Below the pieces are notes generated by a model that was not told the origin of the DNA, ran no database searches, and was given only the letters and a program-made list of their open reading frames with translations. The position numbers and the translations under genes were made by a program. Shown one piece after another: positions 25,823-34,595 of a stretch of DNA of 64,000 bases; within the stretch, counting starts at the first letter, position 1; the number at the start of each line of letters is the position of its first letter. The stretch covers positions 1,240,001 through 1,304,000 of the forward strand of contig NZ_RCWZ01000001.1 of assembly GCF_003675385.1 (NCBI RefSeq), read 5' to 3'. Source of the DNA: Mucilaginibacter kameinonensis (lineage in GTDB: Bacteria > Bacteroidota > Bacteroidia > Sphingobacteriales > Sphingobacteriaceae).

Positions 25823-27082
25823 ATGAATATAGGTATTATTGGTTTGGGCGATATGGGCCGTCTGTACGCGAAGGCTTTCGCCAAAGCAGGTTACACAGTT
25901 TCGGGCTGCGACCTGCCCGCCAACCGCGAAAAACTTGAAGCAGAACTCGCGCCTTTTGGCATTACTGTTATGGATCATGGCAGCGATGTGGCGCGGATCA
26001 ACGACCTGATTATCTATTCGGTTGAGGCCGAAAGTATGGAGCGTGTAGTGGCCGAATTTGGCCCTTCAACCAAGTACGGCGCCATTGTAGCCGGGCAAAC
26101 TTCGGTTAAACACCCTGAGATTGCCACCTTTGAAAAACACCTGCCTGCCGACGCCCAGATAGTTACTTTTCATGGTATGCACGGCCCCGGTTTTGAACCC
26201 GCGGGGCAAACGCTGATTCTGATCCCGCACCGCTCAACACCCGATGCTTACCAACGGATGTATGATTTGTTTACGGCTATTGGCAGCAACATAGTTGAAA
26301 TTGCTGATTACCACGAGCACGACCGTATCGTTGCCGATACGCAGGCGGTAACCCATGTTGGTTTTGAAAGCATGGGCACAGCCTGGAAATCTGCCGGATT
26401 TTTTCCCTGGGAAAATGCCTCATATATAGGTGGTATTGATAATGTCAAGATCCTGACCACCCTGCGTATATTCAGCTACAAGGCACACGTTTACGCCGGG
26501 TTGGCTATTCTTAACCCTTATGCCCGTCAGCAGGTGAAGCGTTATGCCGAATCGGAATCGGAATTGTTTAAGCTGATGATCAAAGAGGAAGCTGACGCGT
26601 TTAAGCAGCGCCTTTACCGTGCGCGCGATTTTGTGTTCCACGAAAGCCGCAAACCTATTATGCTCAATGATACGGTGATGAAGGAGTTTTCGCTCTCGCA
26701 ACATGCCGATCATCAAAAGCCAAACTCGCACCTGAGTATCCTGAGCATGGTTGATGCCTGGTACCATCTTGGTGTTAACCCGTATGATAACCTCATTTGC
26801 CAAACCCCGCCTTTCCGCCTGCGTTTAGGTATTGCCGAATACCTTTTTAAGAACGAAGAACTGCTGGAAGAATCATTGGAAACTGCCCTGTATGATAAAA
26901 CCATCCGTGGCGATGATCTGGAATTCCATTCGGCGGTAAGGGAATGGTCGGCCATTATTGGGTATGGCGATATGGAGGGTTATAAAAAACACTTTAATGA
27001 TACCCAGGCTTTTTTCAGCCACCGGCTTGAAGAGGGGAAAGCCCAAAGTGCGGAGCTGATCCGCAGGTTGATGATGGAATAA
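25823..27082 (+). CDS. Prephenate dehydrogenase, fungal Tyr1-like form
   Basis: A 419-residue dehydrogenase of tyrosine synthesis (prephenate to 4-hydroxyphenylpyruvate). The Rossmann motif IGIIGLGDMGRLYAKAFA opens the protein. The rest follows the yeast Tyr1 pattern segment by segment as I recall it: IIYSVEAESM, VAGQTSVKHPEI, THGMHGP-like FHGMHGPGFEPAGQ, HDRIVADTQAVTH, NVKILTTLRIFSYKAHVYAGL, PNSHLSILSMVDAW and DDLEFHSAVREWS. Typical bacterial TyrA proteins are near 280-370 residues and lack this long C-terminal half. It is monocistronic and followed by a terminator. Confidence 0.87.
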   Translation: MNIGIIGLGDMGRLYAKAFAKAGYTVSGCDLPANREKLEAELAPFGITVMDHGSDVARINDLIIYSVEAESMERVVAEFGPSTKYGAIVAGQTSVKHPEIATFEKHLPADAQIVTFHGMHGPGFEPAGQTLILIPHRSTPDAYQRMYDLFTAIGSNIVEIADYHEHDRIVADTQAVTHVGFESMGTAWKSAGFFPWENASYIGGIDNVKILTTLRIFSYKAHVYAGLAILNPYARQQVKRYAESESELFKLMIKEEADAFKQRLYRARDFVFHESRKPIMLNDTVMKEFSLSQHADHQKPNSHLSILSMVDAWYHLGVNPYDNLICQTPPFRLRLGIAEYLFKNEELLEESLETALYDKTIRGDDLEFHSAVREWSAIIGYGDMEGYKKHFNDTQAFFSHRLEEGKAQSAELIRRLMME

Positions 27083-27124
27083 TTTTGATTTGGGATTTCG
27101 GATGTTGGATTTCGGATTGATTAT

Positions 27125-27168
27125 CAAGTGTTCAATTTTTTAAAGTGTGAACACTTGTTGTTTTTTTG
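27125..27168 (+). terminator. Hairpin terminator after the prephenate dehydrogenase gene
   Basis: A 9-base stem (CAAGTGTTC at 27125-27133 with GAACACTTG at 27149-27157) followed by TTG and a T-run. The left arm also belongs to a larger inverted repeat (27128-27139 with 27302-27313). Confidence 0.7.
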
Positions 27169-27313
27169 ATTTTTATTGTTGTTGATAGTCAGCCGTTTAT
27201 GAAATTTGCAAAAGCGTTTATTCGCTGTTGTGAACGTGTGGTTGTTGATAGCCAGTTTGTTATGAAATTACTTACTCAAAAGTTGAACACCCTGTTTTTT
27301 GAAAATTGAACAC
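27128..27313. mobile_element. Possible insertion-sequence end footprint
   Basis: GTGTTCAATTTT (27128-27139) and its exact complement AAAATTGAACAC (27302-27313) frame a gap without a gene. A second GTTGAACACC word (about 27283) and a direct repeat GTTGTTGATAG.CAG with TATGAAATT (about 27179 and 27242) lie inside. Multiple TTGAACAC words are reminiscent of IS21-type ends, but no transposase is present. I regard it as a remnant at best. The rest of the gap to 27431 includes a small ACTGACAG/GTGTCAGT hairpin near 27312-27331 and nothing coding. Confidence 0.35.
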
Positions 27314-27431
27314 TGACAGCATGGTGTCAGTAAATAGCCAATAACGCAAGGCTGGTTAAGCTGGAAGCTTAACTTATTTTAGGACGAAGTTACGCTATCG
27401 CTAAACTTCGACCGGTGGAAGAATATGAAGA

Positions 27432-27941
27432 TTACTGACTATTTATTTTGTTAATAAGCTCTTCGCAAAGAATTGTCAATGTTTCAATTCTTTTTAACTC
27501 CGTCAATGTTGTAAGGGATATCCCTCTCAAAAACTCATGTTGATATCCCAGTTCACCAATTGCTTGGGTTGCGAAGTTTTGTTCTGCAGAGCCAACTGGT
27601 AAGCTAATTATGGCGAGATTATGAATTGATAAATTAAGATTATTTAAGCTTTCTTGATTTAAAAAATCAGTTTCCAAAAGTGTTTTAGAATCTAAAATTT
27701 TTTTTATAACATCATGAGAAACTTCATAGCCATTTCTGCCGTTAGCCTTGCCAATTAAATTTATCATTACTCCAAGCAATTTTGCGTCTATTTCAGCCTT
27801 TGCGCTTTCTTTTAGTCTTACTTCAGCTCGCAGGTTTAGACGATATGCCAGAATTCCAATTATTGAACTTGTAGATATCGTTAATAAAGTTATAGCAGTT
27901 GATATCGGGATTAGCAACTCTTTTAAAAGGTGGATATCCAT
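27432..27941 (-). CDS. Single-pass membrane protein of unknown function (accessory island)
   Basis: A 169-residue protein with one N-terminal hydrophobic segment (LIPISTAITLLTISTSSIIGILAYRL, about residues 11-35) followed by a cytosolic helical part with leucine-rich amphipathic stretches (AEVRLKESAKAEIDAKLLG, ESLNNLNLSIHNLAI). No motif or family is recognised. It follows the DUF6932-type pair by 82 bases on the same strand, and all three genes look AT-richer than their surroundings, as expected for acquired DNA. It may be the membrane component of that module; the link is positional only. Confidence 0.6.
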   Translation of the reverse strand: MDIHLLKELLIPISTAITLLTISTSSIIGILAYRLNLRAEVRLKESAKAEIDAKLLGVMINLIGKANGRNGYEVSHDVIKKILDSKTLLETDFLNQESLNNLNLSIHNLAIISLPVGSAEQNFATQAIGELGYQHEFLRGISLTTLTELKRIETLTILCEELINKINSQ

Positions 27942-28023
27942 AAACGTGTTTAGCGTGATTATTACTTTGAGTGTCGTTATTGTGGCTTGTTTACTGGTGA
28001 AGACAAGCCAAATTATTGTTGCT

Positions 28024-28938
28024 TCATAAATTATTTATTCCAAGTAATTCATAGTCTGTATTTTCATTTCCCGTTATAAATTTGGTTTTTACTTCCTTTA
28101 AGTGAATCTTACATTCCTTATTCAAAAACTCTTGATCGAATTGTATAAGTTCATCCTCCCCAAGCTCTTCACTAATAAAACCTGAAATTTTATTGCCATC
28201 GAAATCCTGCGCTTCAAATTTTCCAGAATCAAGAAGTATTCCTCTGAAAATGCCTTCAATAAAAACTTCACTTTCGACGTCTACAGTTGCAGAAACACGA
28301 TCATAGGCGTCCTTAACATCAAGTGCAGACAATTCCAGTGATAGATCACCTGATTCCATTTTAAGAAAGGAGTGCTCGTCAGCTATTTCCTTTAAGAATT
28401 TTTTCAAATTTGTAAGATTTCTTTTAGGAACCCTTTTAATCGCCTCTTCGAAAGTTACATCACTTTCAGATGTGTTTTTGACCAAACCCATAATTTGTTG
28501 CATAGCATGGGCTACATCATGCTCAGCAAATAAATCTTCACTTTCTAATTTACTTAATTCTACTCCAAATGATCCGATGGGCAAGGAAGTAATAAACAAT
28601 TCTGTACTGATACTTCGCTTAGCTTGCCCCCGTTTTGCGACGTTTCCAAAACGTACCAAAGCGGATTGGGTTTTAATCATTTCTTGGAAAGGTTTTACTG
28701 TTTTACCAACAAAAGATGATTTGATTCCCAATGATCCTCTAATTGCGCTACCGCTGAATAAGAGTCGGATTTTAGGTTCGATCATTTCTTTTGGGAATCG
28801 TTCAAGTTGTGCTTTTAGAGCAATAAGTTTTTCACGCAAGCTATCGGCCATTGCGGGATGGTCTTTAACCAATTCAAAAAGTCTTTCAGTGTCGACAATT
28901 TGAGCCTTGATACTTTCTATAATTCTAAATGAACTCAT
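28024..28938 (-). CDS. Unknown partner of a nucleotidyltransferase-like protein
   Basis: A 304-residue soluble protein. Residues 1-55 are helical and coiled-coil-like (DSLREKLIALKAQLERFPKE). A glycine/serine motif LLFSGSAIRGSLGIKSSFVG follows at about 60-79. The middle is helical and acidic, and the C-terminal 80 residues look like a small beta-barrel domain (EGIFRGILLDSGKFEAQDFD, CKIHLKEVKTKFI). Its start codon overlaps the stop of the DUF6932-type gene by 4 bases (28935-28938), so translation is coupled. I do not recognise the family. Such coupling to a nucleotidyltransferase is common in toxin-antitoxin and defence pairs, which is inference. Confidence 0.65.
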   Translation of the reverse strand: MSSFRIIESIKAQIVDTERLFELVKDHPAMADSLREKLIALKAQLERFPKEMIEPKIRLLFSGSAIRGSLGIKSSFVGKTVKPFQEMIKTQSALVRFGNVAKRGQAKRSISTELFITSLPIGSFGVELSKLESEDLFAEHDVAHAMQQIMGLVKNTSESDVTFEEAIKRVPKRNLTNLKKFLKEIADEHSFLKMESGDLSLELSALDVKDAYDRVSATVDVESEVFIEGIFRGILLDSGKFEAQDFDGNKISGFISEELGEDELIQFDQEFLNKECKIHLKEVKTKFITGNENTDYELLGINNL

Positions 28939-29495
28939 ACTGCTAATTCATTTAAATAGTCAAGCGCATTTTGGTCAAAGTTGTTTGTGTTAAGTGGTAT
29001 ATGTAAAATTCCTTTCCAAATACCATCTCTATTATGTGTAAATAACTGTACCCAATATCTCGTCATTTCAATCGTTACTACCGGGGAGTAGGAAAAGTCT
29101 ACAATGTAGTGATCCAATTGATAATTTTCTTTAGACAAAGTAGGACTTGAAAACTCAGGAAAGATTTGTTTAATATCCTTGTATTGAGGACTATCAATGC
29201 CGCTATAGAAAGTTACTAAATCCAAATCCTGAGGGTCTCGTTTTCCACTTATTTCAATGTTTTCTAAAAAGCTTCCATCAAGCCATTGAAATCCGTTTAA
29301 AATTCCAGTTTTAGTCAGCTGTTGTCTAAACGCTACAAAGCCTTTCAATATTTCAATCCTCTTTTGAGATGTAGCGAAATGCTCACAGAATTCTAAAATA
29401 GTACATTCATAAGGAGATAAATGACTTGGATGTGTTGGATTACCTAAATGAGGTGGTAACACATTATTGTGATTAAAGTTAGGTATAGGACACAT
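28935..29495 (-). CDS. DUF6932-type nucleotidyltransferase-like protein
   Basis: A 186-residue protein resembling the DUF6932 family (PNFNHNNVLPPHLGNPTHPS and LSPYECTILEFCEHFATS at the front). Its core has WLDGSFLENIE followed by RDPQDLDLVTFY. The GS plus D-x-D spacing is that of minimal nucleotidyltransferases of the pol-beta superfamily (GSx~14DxD). It should add a nucleotide or nucleotides to a protein or RNA target. It is the first gene of the three-gene leftward module and overlaps the next gene by 4 bases. The defence role is a guess from that context. Confidence 0.65.
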   Translation of the reverse strand: MCPIPNFNHNNVLPPHLGNPTHPSHLSPYECTILEFCEHFATSQKRIEILKGFVAFRQQLTKTGILNGFQWLDGSFLENIEISGKRDPQDLDLVTFYSGIDSPQYKDIKQIFPEFSSPTLSKENYQLDHYIVDFSYSPVVTIEMTRYWVQLFTHNRDGIWKGILHIPLNTNNFDQNALDYLNELAV

Positions 29496-29745
29496 GAAGT
29501 ACCTTGTAATTTTTAGATTTGACTTACTAACTTACTGTTATTTCCAATAATTCGCAATAGGTGTTTTCACTGGATTATATATTCTTTAATACTGAAGTTA
29601 CCGCTCGACCGATCTTGTTATTATTGAGAGTGATAATTTATTCCCCTATCCAAATCTCCCCATAATACCTTATATTAGAGTAAATTTTCTTAACCAATCA
29701 ATTATAGCCTCCCGGTTCCTCATTTCTCATTTAAAATAGCCGAAG

Positions 29746-31458
29746 ATGAAAAAGGTATCGCTGTTATTCGTATTTCCTGTAGTGTTATTTGCTACGTATT
29801 TGTTCGCGTTTCAGGGTAAAAGAACGGCGGTGCCGCGTGCCATAAAATCTTCAACGCCGGTAATGTGCGGATCGGGTATAGTGGGAGAGGTGGATACAAC
29901 CAGGAATGGCAAATTTATCCAACGCCTGCCCGGGTGGGGACATCACAGCTATGCGATAACTACCGGTAACGACAGTGCCCGGTTTTATTTTAACCAGGGT
30001 TTAACCATGTACTATAGTTACCACATGAAAGAGGCCTTTGCTTCATTTAAAGAGGCATCGCGTTTTGATCCTTCGGCTGCCATGACCTATTGGGGACAGG
30101 CCTTAAGCCTGGGGCCTTATTATAATGCGGGTGGTCCTTATGTTGCACCCGCAGGTTTACCGGCTGTTTTAAAACAAATGAATGCCACTGCCGGGAATGC
30201 TCCTGAAAAAGAGAAGGCGTTAATCGAGGTGATGAACCAGCGCTACCCGGATGCTGGTACTAAGGCCAGCGACAACGAAGCCTATGCCCAGGGCATGAAA
30301 AAGCTGATGCAGACCTACCAAGCCGATGCCGACCTTAAAATGCTATACATTGATGCTGTAATGCTTATTCATCCCTGGGATTTTTGGGTGCCCGATGGTA
30401 CCGACAAACCGTGGACAGCCGAACTGGTTACGCTGTGCAGAGGCGTTTTGACTACCAATCCCGATCACCCCGCGGCGCTGCATTATTATATCCACTTAAC
30501 CGAGGCTTCCCGTAACCCCGGTGTCGCGCTGGCCAATGCGGGGGCTTTAAAAAAGCTGTTCCCCGGTATAGGGCACATGGTACATATGTCCAGCCATGTA
30601 TACCAGCGTAATGGCTTGTATTTTCAGGGGGTAGATGCCAATGAAAAAGCTGCCAAATGCATTGTTGTGTATTCGGACATGGAGAAAAACTTAAAGCTCA
30701 CAAAAATCAACTCGCACTTTTACGCGGTTGAAACGCTTTGCGCCTTTAACGGCGCCATGTACGGGCGTGGGATGGAAGCTGCACAACGCTGCCGCAATGC
30801 GGTAAAACCTTCGGCCGGGGATACTTACGCGCAATATCTTTACATGATGCCTGTGATTACCATGGTGCGCCTTGGCAAATGGCATGAGTTGCTGAACGAT
30901 AGCGTCGGCCCCAACACCCAATGGGCCTATGCCCGTGTGCTGTACCATTTTTCGCGTGGATTGGCTTTTCTTTATACCGGCAAGCAGGATTCGGCAGTTG
31001 CCCAGTTGGCATTATTGCGCAGCCGGTTGGATGAACCATCGCTGAAACAGCGGCATATCCCATTTAATACTGCTTTGGATGGTGCAACCGTTGCCGAAAA
31101 TATACTGGATGGTGCCATTTTGCTTGGTCGGAATAAGTTTGATGACGGTATGGCCGCGTTTAAAAAAGCAATCGCGGTTGAAGATAACATGATCTACTCT
31201 GAACCTGCCGAATGGCCACTTCCGGCGCGGCAATTTATGGGAGCTTATCTCCTTAAAACAGATTACAACCCGCAGGCCGAACAGGTTTATCGCGAAGACC
31301 TGGAACGTAACCCGGGCAACGGCTGGTCGATGCTGGGGATGTATCAGAGTTTAAAAGCACAAAACCGAACAGATAAGTTATCCTACTACAAGGCTGGCTT
31401 CACCCGCTCATTTTCGCATGCCGATGAGGCGCCAACAAGTTCGGTAGTTACAAACTGA
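29746..31458 (+). CDS. Large TPR-rich exported protein
   Basis: A 570-residue protein with a hydrophobic N-terminus (LLFVFPVVLFATYLFAFQG) that is a signal or anchor. A first TPR-like block is at residues about 80-125 (FNQGLTMYYSYHMKEAFASF and AAMTYWGQAL), and further helical repeats follow to the end (FDDGMAAFKKAIAVED, QAEQVYREDLERNPGN). HYYIHLTEAS, GHMVHMSSHVYQRNG and NSHFYAVETL resemble conserved His-containing stretches of a group of bacterial TPR proteins with unknown function. It probably acts as a scaffold in the periplasm. No enzymatic motif is certain. Confidence 0.78.
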   Translation: MKKVSLLFVFPVVLFATYLFAFQGKRTAVPRAIKSSTPVMCGSGIVGEVDTTRNGKFIQRLPGWGHHSYAITTGNDSARFYFNQGLTMYYSYHMKEAFASFKEASRFDPSAAMTYWGQALSLGPYYNAGGPYVAPAGLPAVLKQMNATAGNAPEKEKALIEVMNQRYPDAGTKASDNEAYAQGMKKLMQTYQADADLKMLYIDAVMLIHPWDFWVPDGTDKPWTAELVTLCRGVLTTNPDHPAALHYYIHLTEASRNPGVALANAGALKKLFPGIGHMVHMSSHVYQRNGLYFQGVDANEKAAKCIVVYSDMEKNLKLTKINSHFYAVETLCAFNGAMYGRGMEAAQRCRNAVKPSAGDTYAQYLYMMPVITMVRLGKWHELLNDSVGPNTQWAYARVLYHFSRGLAFLYTGKQDSAVAQLALLRSRLDEPSLKQRHIPFNTALDGATVAENILDGAILLGRNKFDDGMAAFKKAIAVEDNMIYSEPAEWPLPARQFMGAYLLKTDYNPQAEQVYREDLERNPGNGWSMLGMYQSLKAQNRTDKLSYYKAGFTRSFSHADEAPTSSVVTN

Positions 31459-31509
31459 TAAAATGAGGCTGCTGAAAGGGCGCTGTTAAATGTGGTTAAT
31501 ATGATATAT

Positions 31510-31517
31510 TAGCTTTG
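31510..31517 (+). promoter_or_regulatory. -7 box TAGCTTTG before the membrane protein at 31540
   Basis: Exact TAnnTTTG, 22 bases before the start codon. The -33 region has no clear TTTG. Confidence 0.45.
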
Positions 31518-31539
31518 TGAATTAACAGAAGGCCTTGTC

Positions 31540-32415
31540 ATGAACCAAATTGTTAGCCGGATTAAATTTTTATTTATTCCTTTTTTGCCTATAGCAGTAC
31601 TGGCTATAAGTACTTACTCGTTTTTATTCTGGTTAATATGTGTCAGGCTCAAAATCCTCAACCTCAGGGATGATATTGGCAGTCCGATGGTGCTTATGCT
31701 CGTGTTTGTTTTAGCATTGCTCCTGCCTCGTTTTAAACGCTTTAGCAATACAAGCCCAGCTTTAATGTCAAGTTTGTTTATGGCCTGGGGAGCTATGGTT
31801 GCGCCGTGTATCCCCATTCAAAGTTATATTAAGGCTGTAACTGCAAAGCTCATAGTACTTGACCATGTAAGCCAGTTTAATGACTATCCACCTGATTATT
31901 ATTATCAGCTAAAGAATTTTTATATCGATAAGCAGTTTACCCGTTTTAAAACAACGGTTAAGGTTAGCGGTAAGCGTCATGATTATCTCGCTATTAATAT
32001 TTTCGCGGTGACTCCGCTTTTTGACAATAGCGGAGCAGCAGGGATTGCGAATACCGAAAAGTCAGGAATAGCCTGGCTGGGGGCCGAATACCCTGCGGTT
32101 ATAGACAACAAGTCGCCGCAGCCTGAAAAAGATGAACAATATAGGGCAGCAATTGAGGAGGGCAAGCTGAATTTACAAAATAAAAATCTTTATGATTTTA
32201 AATACCTTGTCAGGCTTGAGCCAGCTGAAAGCGAAAACTACATCGCGGCGGTGCGTTCAAAGGATAGTTTAAATGACGCACAACCTGTGATTTTTTTACC
32301 AACCGATATTTCGCTTGACGATGTCAGAAAGGACAAACTGTTTTCGGTGTTTTTGGCATTTGGGTTAGGCAGTTTAGTGTTTTTGATAGCGCTTATTATA
32401 ACACCTAAAAAATAA
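31540..32415 (+). CDS. Membrane protein of unknown function
   Basis: A 291-residue protein. Hydrophobic segments near residues 10-35, 45-62 and 72-95 (FIPFLPIAVLAISTYSFLFW, VLMLVFVLALLLP, ALMSSLFMAWGAMVAPCIPI) are followed by a soluble middle domain (residues 100-260) and a last helix at the C-terminus (VFLAFGLGSLVFLIALIIT). The soluble domain contains a VSGKRHDYLAINIFAVTP stretch and acidic patches. I recognise no family. A perfect -7 box precedes it, so it is likely monocistronic. Confidence 0.75.
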   Translation: MNQIVSRIKFLFIPFLPIAVLAISTYSFLFWLICVRLKILNLRDDIGSPMVLMLVFVLALLLPRFKRFSNTSPALMSSLFMAWGAMVAPCIPIQSYIKAVTAKLIVLDHVSQFNDYPPDYYYQLKNFYIDKQFTRFKTTVKVSGKRHDYLAINIFAVTPLFDNSGAAGIANTEKSGIAWLGAEYPAVIDNKSPQPEKDEQYRAAIEEGKLNLQNKNLYDFKYLVRLEPAESENYIAAVRSKDSLNDAQPVIFLPTDISLDDVRKDKLFSVFLAFGLGSLVFLIALIITPKK

Positions 32416-32607
32416 ATCGGGTTAGGTTTCACCGGGCAAATAAACCTTATTTAAAAGCGGGTTTGCGTATCCGGCTCCTCACTTTATAAAAGGTTAACGC
32501 AAAAAGTTTCAATAAATTTCGCTTAAAAAAATATACTTCAAAAAGCTGTTTTAAGTACAAACGGGCATATACATTTGGTTAATAAACCTCATTTATCCCA
32601 ATATTTT

Positions 32608-33594
32608 ATGATCCCGGAAAACAAAAAAGCAGCTGTTAGCCACGCCTTACAGGTAACTTTTGGCGTACATGAATTTGATGACCTTCGTGAGCTCACCGCG
32701 GGGCTCTCCTCGGCGCTGGTTTTTAAAATGACAGTGCTCGGCAAGCCGTATTTGCTCCGTATCATTACCCGTACTGATGCCATGGCCGATCCGGCAAATG
32801 AGTATGCCTGTATGAAAGCGGCAGCCGATGTCGGGATAGCACCTTATGTTTGGTATACCAGTGTGGGCGACAGGATTGCAATTACGGATTTTATCGCAGC
32901 CAAGCCTTTTGAACTGAATGACGCTAAAGTAAAAATCCCGGCCTTGCTCAGGAAATTGCACGCGTTACCGCCTTTTCCGTTCCGGATGGATTATATTGAT
33001 AAAATAGGGGAGTTTATTGAAAAATTTCAGACGGCCGAAATAATGCCTGCTGATATGACTGCCAGCGTTTTTGATCTTTATAAAAAAATCAAAGACATAT
33101 ACCCTCGAAATGCTGAAGACCTGGTAGCCTGTCACAATGATCTTAAACCCGAAAATACATTATTTGATGGCGAAAGGGTATGGCTGGTTGACTGGGAAGC
33201 CGCCTTTTTGAACGACCGTTATGTTGACCTGGCTATTGCCGCTAATTTCGTAGTCAGAAGCGACGAAGATGAGGCCGCTTTTTTAAAAGCATATTTTGGT
33301 GAGGAAGCAAGCGAGTATCAGCAAGCCCGCTTTTTTTTAATGAGGCAGTTACTGCATCTGTTTTACTTCATTGTGTTTATGCTGGTGGGTAAAACGCAGG
33401 ACAGGATAATTGATTTTAACATGCCCAAACCCGGATTCAGGGAGTTCCATGACCGGATCTGGGCAGGCGAGATCAGTCTGGCGGAGATGGATGCCAGGCT
33501 GCAGTATGCCCTTTTACACCGAGATCAATTGCTTGATAATATGCAAACGAAGCGGCTTAAAGATTCGTTAGAGCTTATGTCGCGGGCTCAATAA
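32608..33594 (+). CDS. Choline/ethanolamine-kinase-like phosphotransferase
   Basis: A 328-residue kinase of the APH/choline kinase fold. The N-lobe has LTAGLSSALVFKM and YLLRIITR with the ATP lysine or arginine region. The catalytic loop is ACHNDLKPENTLF, and the metal-binding WLVDWEAAFLNDRYVDLA takes the place of the DFG. Its layout fits choline or ethanolamine kinases that trap head groups by phosphorylation. An ATG at 32608 begins it; an in-frame TTG lies 33 bases before. The presence of a phospholipase C and glycerophosphodiesterase in the same window makes head-group use plausible. No operon partner is adjacent. Confidence 0.82.
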   Translation: MIPENKKAAVSHALQVTFGVHEFDDLRELTAGLSSALVFKMTVLGKPYLLRIITRTDAMADPANEYACMKAAADVGIAPYVWYTSVGDRIAITDFIAAKPFELNDAKVKIPALLRKLHALPPFPFRMDYIDKIGEFIEKFQTAEIMPADMTASVFDLYKKIKDIYPRNAEDLVACHNDLKPENTLFDGERVWLVDWEAAFLNDRYVDLAIAANFVVRSDEDEAAFLKAYFGEEASEYQQARFFLMRQLLHLFYFIVFMLVGKTQDRIIDFNMPKPGFREFHDRIWAGEISLAEMDARLQYALLHRDQLLDNMQTKRLKDSLELMSRAQ

Positions 33595-33976
33595 AATAAT
33601 AGCATTTTATGCTGTAGTGATAAACAGCGTTTTCTAAATTAGATAATGCCGGCGATAGTCCATGATAATTGCCGGTAAATTGTAGCAGATCTTAAAAAAT
33701 TTCCCCGGCCCCTCGTCAGTTTTACGCCGCGAACCCGGCAGTGCTGATGCAACCGCTTCAAAACCGACCTAAAAAGTCAAAAAATTAAAGCGGCTAATGC
33801 TTAGCGACATACCTTTCAAACATATGTTAAAACGTGGATGCAAAAATTATAAAAAAATAACTTACTAACTATTTGATAATTAATACAAAGTTTCTATCTT
33901 TGCCGTCCCTTTCGGGGGAGAAATATGCCTTGAACGAAGCCCTACTGCTTCGATGGGCACAAAAACAATTAAAAAA
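33595..33976 (+). promoter_or_regulatory. Ribosomal operon promoter and leader
   Basis: This 382-base gap has no gene and no rpsJ. At 33872-33875 there is TTTG and at 33895-33902 TATCTTTG, a perfect Bacteroidota promoter with 19 bases between boxes. The leader of about 65 bases to the rplC start can fold a CGAAGC-CCTACT-GCTTCG hairpin (33935-33952) and a TCCC-TTTC-GGGGGA hairpin (33906-33919 region), which may be sites of ribosomal-protein feedback; that is inferred. Confidence 0.8.
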
Positions 33977-34594
33977 ATGTCAGGAATTATTGGTAAAAAA
34001 GTAGGAATGACCAGCATTTTCGACGAGACAGGGAAGAACATTCCTTGTACAGTAATCGAAGCTGGCCCTTGCGTGGTAACACAAGTTAAGTCTGTGGATG
34101 CAGACGGGTACGCTGCTGTTCAGTTAGCGTATGGCGACAAAAAGGAAAAAAACACTTCTGCCCCTTTAAAAGGACACTTCCAGAAAGCCAACACCGCTCC
34201 AAAGCGTAAATTGGTTGAATTCAAAACTTTCGAAGATCAAAAATCATTAGGCGACACCGTTACTGTCGAGATTTTTGCTGCGGGAGATTTTGTTGATGTG
34301 GTAGGTACCTCAAAAGGTAAAGGTTTTCAGGGTGTGGTAAAACGTCACGGTTTTGGCGGTGTGGGTATGCAAACTCACGGTCAGCACAACCGTTTACGTG
34401 CGCCAGGTTCTTTGGGTGCGTCATCATGGCCATCACGTGTATTTAAAGGTATGCGCATGGCAGGTCAAACCGGAAACGCTCGCGTTAAAGTACAAAACCT
34501 TGAAGTAGTTAAGGTTTTCGCTGAGCAGAATCTGTTAGTAGTTAAAGGTTCCATCCCCGGAGCTAAGGGTTCATTCGTAATAGTGGATAAATAA
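33977..34594 (+). CDS. rplC: 50S ribosomal protein L3
   Basis: First gene of the cluster; it binds 23S rRNA near the peptidyl-transferase centre and is one of the first assembly proteins. The protein (205 residues) starts [18 protein letters not shown], has the conserved [15 protein letters not shown] and the [16 protein letters not shown] loop with the modified-Gln region. The start is the ATG at 33977; an earlier in-frame start at 33953 lacks family support. L4 follows after 1 base. Confidence 0.97.
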   Translation: MSGIIGKKVGMTSIFDETGKNIPCTVIEAGPCVVTQVKSVDADGYAAVQLAYGDKKEKNTSAPLKGHFQKANTAPKRKLVEFKTFEDQKSLGDTVTVEIFAAGDFVDVVGTSKGKGFQGVVKRHGFGGVGMQTHGQHNRLRAPGSLGASSWPSRVFKGMRMAGQTGNARVKVQNLEVVKVFAEQNLLVVKGSIPGAKGSFVIVDK

Positions 34595-34595
34595 G

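Noticed and set aside
27083..27431. Intact insertion sequence
   Set aside because: No transposase frame lies between the inverted repeats, so only a remnant can be argued.
33595..33952. rpsJ hidden before rplC
   Set aside because: No frame of about 100 codons with S10 motifs exists in any frame of the gap.
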